Origin: JBDLID01 sp039715055
Lineage (GTDB): Bacteria > Desulfobacterota > Desulfobulbia > Desulfobulbales > Desulfocapsaceae
Length of the DNA stretch: 6,158 bases
Assembly (NCBI GenBank): GCA_039715055.1
Contig: JBDLID010000163.1
Coordinates: 1-6,158 of the forward strand
Direction of reading: 5' to 3'
Position numbers and translations under genes: made by a program. Below the pieces are notes generated by a model. That model worked only from the letters and a program-made list of their open reading frames with translations. It was not told the origin of the DNA and did not search any database. Below, in pieces: positions 1 to 5,798 of this stretch (position 1 is its first letter; each line of letters begins with the position of its first letter).

Positions 1-554
1 CCCCTGACCAACCGGCCAATGCTTGCCGGGGTACACACTCCCACCGTGTCGGCAAGTCGGATTCTTCGGGCACCACTCTCCTCAGCCACTTTTCCAAGTT
101 GTACAAGAAACTCAGGATCCGCTCGGGAACTGTCTTCAAAACCCACTGAGATGTAAGGGATATCGCATCTCACTGCCTGAGCGATAGACGACGAAAGTTT
201 TCGCAGGACCCAGACCCTGTCTCTTCTCAGCCGCTTGGTGATATGAAGATCCGATGCGGGGATGGAGAGTGAAAGGACATCCGGTTTACAACTTCCGGCA
301 AACGAAATATCCCTCCGGACACACCTGCTCCACAGTGCAAGTCGACAGTCACCACCGGTTATATGCCGGGCAGCATCAACAAGGCCTGGAATATGGCTGT
401 TAAGCGGTGAGGCAATGCCCATCTCAATCTCGTCGACTCCAATTTTATAAAGGCGAGAGAGAATATTACGCCTTGCATGATCGCTAATTTTCACCCCTGG
501 AGTCTGCTCCCCTTCCCGCAGGGTTGAATCAATTACACCATATTTTTTCTTCAC
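1..554 (-). CDS. NifV-like homocitrate/Re-citrate synthase family enzyme (partial, C-terminus off the left edge)
   Basis: This is a DRE-TIM metallolyase of the homocitrate synthase / 2-isopropylmalate synthase family. Such enzymes condense acetyl-CoA with a 2-oxoacid; NifV makes homocitrate for the nitrogenase FeMo cofactor. The open frame gives 184 codons with no stop up to the window edge, about half of a typical NifV (roughly 380 residues). I see the N-terminal catalytic motif DSTLREGEQTPGV (residues 9-21, with R13, metal-ligand-type E14 and Q17), an ALWSRCVRRDI segment near residue 75, VGFEDSSRAD near residue 145 and RLADTVGVCTP near residue 170. The HxH metal motif expected later lies outside the window. 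The start is GTG at 554, chosen because a strong Shine-Dalgarno AAGGAGGGG lies 4 bases upstream (567-559) and the catalytic motif starts 8 codons in. The gene is divergent from urtA. Family membership is clear. Whether it makes homocitrate (NifV, AksA or Lys-type) or citrate (Re-citrate synthase) cannot be decided here, so no symbol is given. Confidence 0.85.
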   Translation of the reverse strand, partial: MKKKYGVIDSTLREGEQTPGVKISDHARRNILSRLYKIGVDEIEMGIASPLNSHIPGLVDAARHITGGDCRLALWSRCVRRDISFAGSCKPDVLSLSIPASDLHITKRLRRDRVWVLRKLSSSIAQAVRCDIPYISVGFEDSSRADPEFLVQLGKVAEESGARRIRLADTVGVCTPASIGRLVR

Positions 555-558
555 CGAA

Positions 559-567
559 CCCCTCCTT
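559..567 (-). promoter_or_regulatory. Ribosome binding site of the nifV-like gene
   Basis: On the minus strand AAGGAGGGG lies 4 bases before the GTG at 554. It is a near-ideal Shine-Dalgarno sequence and decides the non-ATG start. Nearby upstream ATG codons are out of frame with the gene. Confidence 0.8.
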
Positions 568-595
568 GAGACTTAATCATAAAGGTTGCCCCATG

Positions 596-620
596 GTGGT
601 ACATACACAATATGTGCCAC
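596..620 (-). promoter_or_regulatory. Imperfect palindrome containing a -24-type TGGCAC box facing the nifV-like gene
   Basis: The arms GTGGTACATA (596-605) and TATGTGCCAC (611-620) are inverted repeats matching at 9 of 10 positions, the odd pair being G-T, around a 5-base centre CACAA. On the minus strand the right arm reads TGGCAC (619-614), the -24 half of a sigma-54 promoter. The -12 half at the expected spacing (608-604) reads GTGTA against a TTGCW consensus, which is a weak match. If used, transcription would begin near 593 and give a leader of about 40 bases before the GTG start. The dyad could equally be an operator or, for any transcript crossing it, an RNA hairpin. Confidence 0.35.
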
Positions 621-657
621 TTGGTTTCAAGCCCGAAAAATGACATTTATGTATTTT

Positions 658-681
658 TAAATGTAAACAAGTTTACATTTA
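658..681. promoter_or_regulatory. Perfect 11-bp inverted repeat, probable operator or NifA-like upstream activator site
   Basis: The arms TAAATGTAAAC (658-668) and GTTTACATTTA (671-681) are exact reverse complements separated by AA. Such a perfect 24-base dyad strongly suggests a binding site for a dimeric regulator. Inside it TGT (662-664) and ACA (675-677) are separated by exactly ten bases, fitting the TGT-N10-ACA consensus of NifA upstream activator sequences. It sits about 125 bases upstream of the -24 box facing urtA, a usual enhancer distance. The same dyad could be an operator for an unrelated dimeric repressor, since palindromes of this width are common targets. No regulator gene lies in the window. 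Confidence 0.55.
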
Positions 682-788
682 CGAACACTTGCCTACAAAT
701 AAGAGCAAACTGTGACCATCCTGCGCATTTTAAATATATCCTCGTAATACAAGGCAGTTAGTAGCCAGGTGAACACCTTTCCATGATG

Positions 789-804
789 TGGCACACTTTT
801 TGAT
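789..804 (+). promoter_or_regulatory. Candidate sigma-54 (-24/-12) promoter of the urt operon
   Basis: TGGCAC (789-794), five bases, then TTGAT (800-804) matches the TGGCAC-N5-TTGCW consensus except for A in place of C at the -12 dinucleotide. That C is usually strongly conserved, so the call is tentative. Transcription would start near 815 and give a leader of about 69 bases to the urtA ATG. Sigma-54 control would suit an operon for a scavenged nitrogen source, and a TGT-N10-ACA dyad lies at enhancer distance upstream. Confidence 0.4.
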
Positions 805-871
805 ATCTGAGAGGCAAGTGTAAAACAGGCTCCTTCACAAAAGAGCTCACATTAACCTTCTATTCATACCC

Positions 872-877
872 AAGGAG
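872..877 (+). promoter_or_regulatory. Ribosome binding site of urtA
   Basis: AAGGAG lies six bases (all A) before the ATG at 884. It is strong and well spaced, as expected for the most abundant component of the transporter. A complementary CTCCTT occurs at 830-835 in the leader. Confidence 0.85.
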
Positions 878-883
878 AAAAAA

Positions 884-2170
884 ATGAAATCAAAATTACT
901 TTCTGTCGCACTTGGCTCCGCCTTTACTGTGACCGCACTCTTTAGCGGGCAGGCCATGGCTAAGGAAACCATCAAAGTCGGTGTGCTCCACTCCCTTTCA
1001 GGCACCATGGCCATCAGTGAAACGACCTTGAAAGATACCGTGTTGATGCTCATCGAAGAGCAGAACAAAAAAGGTGGCCTTCTTGGAAAAGACCTGGAGG
1101 CTGTTGTGGTTGATCCTGCATCAAACTGGCCTCTTTTTGCGGAAAAAGCCCGTGAACTTATTGAGAAGGAAAAGGTGGCGTCGGTCTTTGGCTGCTGGAC
1201 TTCAGTATCAAGAAAATCGGTATTGCCGGTTTTTGAAGAATTAAACAGCCTGCTTTTTTATCCCGTACAGTATGAGGGTGAAGAGTCATCAAGAAATGTT
1301 TTTTACACAGGTGCCGCTCCCAACCAGCAGGCAATTCCTGCTGTTGATTACCTGATGAACGATGTGTCCGTAAAACGCTGGGTACTTGCCGGCACCGACT
1401 ATGTTTATCCCCGTACCACCAACAAAATCCTTGAGGCCTATCTCAAGGCAAAAGGTGTGGCAGAAGAAGATATCATGATCAACTACACCCCGTTTGGACA
1501 TTCTGACTGGCAGTCCATCGTTTCTGATATCAAGAAGTTCGGATCAGCAGGGAAAAAGACTGCGGTTGTTTCCACCATTAACGGTGATGCCAACGTGCCT
1601 TTTTACAAGGAACTTGGTAACCAGGGAATCACTGCCGACACCATTCCGGTTGTTGCTTTCTCTGTTGGTGAAGAGGAGCTTTCCGGCATTGACACTAAAC
1701 CGCTGGTTGGTCATCTTGCTGCCTGGAACTATTTCATGAGCGTGGACAGCGAAGTTAACGATTCGTTTATTGAGGCCTGGCAGAAATTCATCAAGAGTGA
1801 AGAACGTGTGAGTAACGATCCCATGGAGGCCACCTATATCGGCTTTAACATGTGGGTCAAGGCTGTTGAAAAAGCGGGAACCACTGATCCAGCCGCAGTG
1901 CAGGATGCCATTATCGGTGTAACCGTACCGAATCTTTCAGGCGGATACTCTGCCATGATGCCAAACCACCATATCACCAAACCCGTTCTCATTGGCGAAA
2001 TCCAGGATGACGGACAGTTTGAGATTGTATGGCAGACCTCAGGACTGGAAGTAGGAGACGCCTGGTCTGACTACCTTGAAGGGTCAAAAGATCTGATCTC
2101 CGACTGGAGAGCACCACTCTCCTGCGGAAATTATAATGTGAAAACAGGGGACTGCTCTGGGCAGAAATAG
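884..2170 (+). CDS. urtA: Urea ABC transporter substrate-binding protein UrtA
   Basis: This periplasmic protein captures urea and hands it to the UrtBC permease. The product has 428 residues, usual for UrtA. It begins with a Sec signal peptide: basic MKSK, hydrophobic core to about residue 21, and a signal peptidase I site after GQAMA at residue 26, followed by KETIKVGVLHSLSGTMAIS, the family's first strand and ligand loop. The segment FGCWTSVSRKSVLPVFEELN (from residue 102) and LLFYPVQYEGEE (Y126 to E134) are highly characteristic of the UrtA/AmiC/FmdD group of type I binding proteins and of UrtA in particular. Two cysteines near the end (C414 and C424) might form a disulfide. The ATG at 884 is fixed by AAGGAG and the signal peptide. 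It is first in the operon, and 83 bases with a stable stem-loop separate it from urtB. A short-chain amide ligand is possible, but the five-gene urt order favours urea. Confidence 0.95.
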   Translation: MKSKLLSVALGSAFTVTALFSGQAMAKETIKVGVLHSLSGTMAISETTLKDTVLMLIEEQNKKGGLLGKDLEAVVVDPASNWPLFAEKARELIEKEKVASVFGCWTSVSRKSVLPVFEELNSLLFYPVQYEGEESSRNVFYTGAAPNQQAIPAVDYLMNDVSVKRWVLAGTDYVYPRTTNKILEAYLKAKGVAEEDIMINYTPFGHSDWQSIVSDIKKFGSAGKKTAVVSTINGDANVPFYKELGNQGITADTIPVVAFSVGEEELSGIDTKPLVGHLAAWNYFMSVDSEVNDSFIEAWQKFIKSEERVSNDPMEATYIGFNMWVKAVEKAGTTDPAAVQDAIIGVTVPNLSGGYSAMMPNHHITKPVLIGEIQDDGQFEIVWQTSGLEVGDAWSDYLEGSKDLISDWRAPLSCGNYNVKTGDCSGQK

Positions 2171-2185
2171 CATCACTCCTCCTTC

Positions 2186-2223
2186 GTTCCCGAAACCGTT
2201 TTCCCTTGTACGGTTTCGGGAAC
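2186..2223 (+). promoter_or_regulatory. Intercistronic 14-bp perfect stem-loop between urtA and urtB
   Basis: GTTCCCGAAACCGT (2186-2199) and ACGGTTTCGGGAAC (2210-2223) are exact reverse complements with a 10-base loop. It starts 15 bases after the urtA stop. No run of T follows on either strand, so it does not look like a standard intrinsic terminator. Hairpins placed just after binding-protein genes in ABC operons commonly protect the upstream mRNA 3' end or cause partial termination, raising binding protein over permease. That role is inferred here. Confidence 0.75.
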
Positions 2224-2253
2224 ACCCCCATGAACATCCTGAGTTGAAAACAT

Positions 2254-3885
2254 ATGAACAGTTACAGGAATAACGCGTTTCTGCGCACACTTTTGATGAT
2301 CCTGCCTGCACTGCTCTTTGTGGTTCAAAGCACAGAGAGTTTTGCAGATGAAAAGGATCTTCTTTTCCAGGAAGGTATGCAGCTCCTGCTGGAAAAGGAT
2401 TTCAAAAAGAAAGGCAGGGCAATAGAAAAAATTGGAGCCAGCACCCATCCCCAGGCAGAAGAGATACTTCAAAGCCTGCTCAAGGGGAAGCTCTACCTGT
2501 TAAAAAAAGACAACACCTTTGTGTATGCAGACATTCAAGGCACAAAGGCAGCGCTCACCTCTGCCCTTAAAGACGAAGACCTGGCCACGGTCAAAAAGCG
2601 AAAAATAAAAAAGATAACCATCAACAATGCACTGCGCTCAAGGCTGAAAAGTCAACTGGCAAAAATGAATCTGAGCGCTCCTGATCCGGAAAAACGACTT
2701 GCAGCAATAAACAAACTTCTCCCGACTCTCTCTGCAGATGCGAGGCCCATGCTTTCCGAACGTCTTGCTGTTGAAACAGACGAATCCGTACGCAATAGCC
2801 TCAGCACGGGGCTTGCCATTATCGATTTACGAAGTGACGACAAAGAAAAACGCAGCATTGCAATGGACAAAGTGAAGGGAAGTATAGATCCGGCAGTACG
2901 CAACGAACTGGTGCGACTTATCGAAAGTGAAGAAGATATCAATATAAAAACAAAAGCTCAGTCTGTTCTTAATTCCATTGAGGCAAAGATTGCTTTTTAT
3001 GCAAAGATTGAGACCATCTTTTTTGGCTTAAGTCTTGGCTCCATACTGGTACTGGCCGCCATCGGTCTTGCCATCACCTTTGGTGTGATCGGGGTGATCA
3101 ATATGGCACATGGTGAGTTGATCATGCTCGGTGCCTACACTACGTATGTGCTGCAGCAGTTGATGCCGAACTCCATCGGCCTTGCGCTGATCCTTGCCAT
3201 CCCGGCAGCCTTTATTGTTTCCGGGTTCACAGGCATCCTTATTGAACGCTCGGTCATTCGTTTTCTGTATGGCCGCCCTTTGGAAACCTTGCTGGCAACA
3301 TTTGGTATCAGCCTCATCCTCCAGCAGGCGGTTCGTTCAATTTTTTCTCCATTAAATCGCAGTGTGGCAACTCCCGACTGGCTGAGCGGTTCTCTGCAAA
3401 TTAACGCGCTTCTCTCAATCACCTCCAACAGGCTGGTTATCCTGATTTTTTCCATGCTTGTCTTTGCAGGTCTTTTCATAACCTTGAAAAAAAGCTCCAT
3501 TGGCCTGCAGGTGCGTGCTGTCTCCCAGAATCGTGCCATGGCAAGGGCCATGGGCGTAAAGGCTTCCCGGGTGGACGCGCTCACATTCGGCCTTGGCTCA
3601 GGAATCGCAGGAATTGCAGGTGTGGCCCTGTCTCAGCTCACCAATGTCGGCCCTAATCTTGGCCAGGCCTATATCATAGATTCGTTTATGGTCGTGGTCT
3701 TTGGCGGTGTGGGGAATCTCTGGGGCACACTGGTTGGCGGATTAACCCTCGGGGTTGCCAACAAGTTCCTTGAACCCTGGGCCGGAGCAGTGCTCGCCAA
3801 GATTTTGATCCTGGTGTTTATCATTTTATTTATTCAAAAACGTCCTCAAGGGTTATTCCCGCAAAAGGGCCGGGCTGCGGGGTGA
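2254..3885 (+). CDS. urtB: Urea ABC transporter permease UrtB with N-terminal periplasmic domain
   Basis: This is one of two inner-membrane channel subunits for urea import, of the LivH branched-chain amino acid permease family. At 543 residues it is far longer than a bare LivH-type permease (about 300). A signal peptide-like leader (hydrophobic residues 9-24, likely cleavage after SFA at residue 31) precedes a hydrophilic, helical region up to about residue 248. Within it, residues 144-248 look like degenerate HEAT-type helical repeats (DPEKRLAAI..., DDKEKRSIAM...). The permease proper starts near residue 252 and includes VINMAHGELIMLGAY (from V281), LATFGISLILQQ (from L347) and the ATPase-contacting loop LQVRAVSQNRAMARAMGV (from L418), followed by GIAGIAGV (from G450). 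Extended UrtB proteins are known in proteobacteria. The ATG at 2254 is the first start after an in-frame stop at 2245-2247 and keeps the leader intact, although the ribosome binding site is poor. The stop lies 3 bases before urtC. Confidence 0.93.
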   Translation: MNSYRNNAFLRTLLMILPALLFVVQSTESFADEKDLLFQEGMQLLLEKDFKKKGRAIEKIGASTHPQAEEILQSLLKGKLYLLKKDNTFVYADIQGTKAALTSALKDEDLATVKKRKIKKITINNALRSRLKSQLAKMNLSAPDPEKRLAAINKLLPTLSADARPMLSERLAVETDESVRNSLSTGLAIIDLRSDDKEKRSIAMDKVKGSIDPAVRNELVRLIESEEDINIKTKAQSVLNSIEAKIAFYAKIETIFFGLSLGSILVLAAIGLAITFGVIGVINMAHGELIMLGAYTTYVLQQLMPNSIGLALILAIPAAFIVSGFTGILIERSVIRFLYGRPLETLLATFGISLILQQAVRSIFSPLNRSVATPDWLSGSLQINALLSITSNRLVILIFSMLVFAGLFITLKKSSIGLQVRAVSQNRAMARAMGVKASRVDALTFGLGSGIAGIAGVALSQLTNVGPNLGQAYIIDSFMVVVFGGVGNLWGTLVGGLTLGVANKFLEPWAGAVLAKILILVFIILFIQKRPQGLFPQKGRAAG

Positions 3886-3888
3886 ACA

Positions 3889-4968
3889 ATGATCCTCTTT
3901 AACTATTTAAAACAGGACAGGGGCGGTATGCTCATGCTGTCTATTTTGACTCTGGCTGCTGTTCTGATCCCCATTGGCAACATAGTGGTTCCTGAAAGCA
4001 GTGGATTTCATGTCTCCACCTACACCATGACACTGCTCGGTAAGTATCTCTGCTATGCACTGCTGGCTGTTGCCGTGGATCTTGTCTGGGGCTATCTTGG
4101 GATATTAAGCCTTGGTCATGGCGCATTTTTTGCTCTTGGCGGGTACTCCATGGGCATGTACCTGATGCGTCAGATTGGCGATCGCGGCGTGTATGGCCAT
4201 CCGCTGCTGCCTGACTTTATGGTATTTCTCAACTGGGAGAAACTGCCCTGGTTCTGGCACGGTTTTGACTCCTTCTGGTTTGCCATGCTCATGGTTGTGC
4301 TGGTACCGGGTCTGCTTGCCCTGATCTTTGGCTGGTTTGCCTTCAGGTCACGGGTGACCGGGGTCTATCTCTCCATCATGACCCAGGCCATGACCTATGC
4401 ACTGCTTCTGGCCTTCTTCCGTAATGAAATGGGCTTTGGCGGCAATAACGGGCTTACCGACTTTAAAGATATCCTCGGTTTTCCCCTCCAGGCAGACACC
4501 ACAAGGGTTGGATTGTTTATAGCCTCGGCTGTAGCCCTTGGATTTGGCTACCTCAGTTGTCTCTATATCACCCGCTCACGCCTTGGCAGATTGTGTCGGG
4601 CCATTCGTGACCAGGAGGATCGGACCAGGTTTATCGGCTACAGGGTGGAAAACGCCAAATTATGGATCTTCACCTTTTCCGCCATGCTTGCAGGCATCGC
4701 CGGTGCTCTCTACGTCCCGCAGGTGGGTATCATCAATCCGGGAGAATTTGCGCCCCTTGTCTCCATTGAAATCATCATCTGGGTAGCGGTTGGTGGCAGG
4801 GCCACACTGTATGGGGCTGTTGCCGGGGCATTAATGGTCAACTATTCGAAAAGCTTTCTCACTGCTGCCATGCCCGATGCCTGGCTCTTTGCACTGGGCG
4901 CACTGTTTGTTCTGGTCACCCTGCTGCTGCCCCGTGGTGTGGTTGGTCTTTTTACAAGGAAACAATAA
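3889..4968 (+). CDS. urtC: Urea ABC transporter permease UrtC
   Basis: This is the second inner-membrane channel subunit, LivM family, pairing with UrtB. The 359-residue product is usual for UrtC. It is strongly hydrophobic, with transmembrane segments beginning near residue 14. The LSLGHGAFFALGGYSMGMYL segment (from L73) is the UrtC form of the LivM signature. FRSRVTGVYLSIMTQAMTYA and NNGLTDF follow in the middle, as in LivM proteins. The cytoplasmic coupling loop RLGRLCRAIRDQEDRTRFIG starts at R231 and is followed by AGIAGALYVPQVGIINP. The C-terminus LLPRGVVGLF is typical. The start at 3889 follows the urtB stop by 3 bases with GGGGTGA just upstream as a possible ribosome binding site, so translation is probably coupled to urtB. 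The stop is 4 bases before urtD. Confidence 0.94.
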   Translation: MILFNYLKQDRGGMLMLSILTLAAVLIPIGNIVVPESSGFHVSTYTMTLLGKYLCYALLAVAVDLVWGYLGILSLGHGAFFALGGYSMGMYLMRQIGDRGVYGHPLLPDFMVFLNWEKLPWFWHGFDSFWFAMLMVVLVPGLLALIFGWFAFRSRVTGVYLSIMTQAMTYALLLAFFRNEMGFGGNNGLTDFKDILGFPLQADTTRVGLFIASAVALGFGYLSCLYITRSRLGRLCRAIRDQEDRTRFIGYRVENAKLWIFTFSAMLAGIAGALYVPQVGIINPGEFAPLVSIEIIIWVAVGGRATLYGAVAGALMVNYSKSFLTAAMPDAWLFALGALFVLVTLLLPRGVVGLFTRKQ

Positions 4969-4972
4969 TACT

Positions 4973-5794
4973 ATGAGTAAGTTACATTCAGCATTGCGGC
5001 GGGATCAGGTTTTTGATTTTCTCGCCCCGGACATCCCTCCTGACCTTGACCTGACCCGTGGTATGATTTTGTACCTTGAAGGGATCACAGTAAGCTTTGA
5101 CGGGTTTAAGGCAATAGATGATTTAAACCTCTATATCGAAAACGGTGAACTGCGCTGTATCATCGGGCCAAATGGAGCCGGGAAAACCACCATGATGGAT
5201 ATCATCACCGGAAAAACCAGGCCGGACAGCGGTTCTGCCTGGTTTGGCCAGAACATCAATCTTTTGAAGATGGATGAACCGGAAATTGCTGAGGCCGGTA
5301 TAGGCAGAAAATTTCAGAAACCAACGGTGTTTGAATCTCACAGCCTAACTGAAAACCTGGAACTGGCCATGGCCGGTGACAAAAGGATCTGGAAAGTACT
5401 CACATCAGAACTTCACAGTGAACAGCAGGACCGAATCCATGAAGTGCTGAAGATCATCGGCCTTGCAGAACAGTATAAAGAATTTGCCGGCTCCCTGTCA
5501 CACGGCCAGAAACAGTGGCTTGAGATCGGTATGCTGCTGATGCAGAATCCAAAGCTGCTGCTGGTGGATGAGCCGGCTGCAGGCATGACCCATCAGGAGA
5601 TGGACCGTACGGCAGAACTTCTCACCTCGCTTGCTGGTGATCACAGTGTGGTGGTGGTTGAGCATGATATGGATTTTGTCAGATCCATTGCCGGCAAAGT
5701 GACGGTTTTGCACCAGGGCAGCGTACTGGCAGAAGGTACCATGGATGAAGTGCAGAATGACAAGCGGGTCATTGAAGTCTACCTTGGAGAATAA
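4973..5794 (+). CDS. urtD: Urea ABC transporter ATP-binding protein UrtD
   Basis: This cytoplasmic ATPase of the LivG type powers urea uptake together with UrtE. The product has 273 residues. All nucleotide-binding motifs are present: Walker A GPNGAGKT (G65-T72), Q-loop glutamine Q115 in GRKFQKPTVFE, signature LSHGQ (L175-Q179, with H in place of the common G and followed by KQWLEIG as in UrtD), Walker B LLLVDE (D199, catalytic E200) and switch histidine H231 in VEHDMDF. An N-terminal extension of about 30 residues precedes the ABC core. The frame is open further upstream to an ATG at 4877, but that would overlap urtC by 92 bases and add non-family sequence. The ATG at 4973 begins MSKLHSALRRD, has AAGGA 12 bases upstream (a rather long spacing) and leaves a tight 4-base gap to urtC. 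Confidence 0.94.
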   Translation: MSKLHSALRRDQVFDFLAPDIPPDLDLTRGMILYLEGITVSFDGFKAIDDLNLYIENGELRCIIGPNGAGKTTMMDIITGKTRPDSGSAWFGQNINLLKMDEPEIAEAGIGRKFQKPTVFESHSLTENLELAMAGDKRIWKVLTSELHSEQQDRIHEVLKIIGLAEQYKEFAGSLSHGQKQWLEIGMLLMQNPKLLLVDEPAAGMTHQEMDRTAELLTSLAGDHSVVVVEHDMDFVRSIAGKVTVLHQGSVLAEGTMDEVQNDKRVIEVYLGE

Positions 5795-5798
5795 TAAC

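Larger units (their letters stand above)
555..883. other. Divergent intergenic control region between the nifV-like gene and urtA
   Basis: No protein-coding gene is supported in these 329 bases. The stretch is AT-rich around 640-745 and holds several dyads: an imperfect 10-bp palindrome (596-620), a perfect 11-bp inverted repeat (658-681), a small AGGTG-AA-CACCT palindrome (767-778), and a distant inverted pair, ACACTTGCCT (685-694) with AGGCAAGTGT (812-821). Two TGGCAC hexamers face outward, one towards each gene. I found no convincing sigma-70 promoter with well-spaced -35 and -10 boxes, though TTTAAATATAT near 729-739 could be part of one. The region must contain both gene starts' promoters because the genes point away from each other. 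Confidence 0.7.

Noticed and set aside
262..450. Plus-strand open frame of 62 codons in the left flank
   Set aside because: It lies opposite the nifV-like gene, whose minus-strand reading has clear family motifs. The plus-strand product has no recognisable features and no good ribosome binding site.
552..580. Short upstream frame MIKSQGGVR ending in a GTGA overlap with the nifV-like start
   Set aside because: The stop overlaps the GTG start, which could allow coupling, but no ribosome binding site precedes its ATG and the nifV-like gene has its own strong one.
767..778. AGGTG-AA-CACCT palindrome as an operator
   Set aside because: The arms are only 5 bp, which is common by chance. It is noted in the intergenic entry but not called as a site.
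2186..2223. Intrinsic terminator after urtA
   Set aside because: The stem is strong, but no T-run follows on either strand and urtB to urtE clearly continue the operon. It is kept as an intercistronic stem-loop.
2230..2247. Five-codon upstream frame (MNILS) before urtB
   Set aside because: It is in frame with urtB and ends 6 bases before the urtB start, but it has no ribosome binding site, and such short frames occur by chance.
4877..4972. Longer urtD with an ATG at 4877
   Set aside because: It would overlap urtC by 92 bases, and the added residues are only the out-of-frame reading of the urtC end. The family-like N-terminus begins at 4973.
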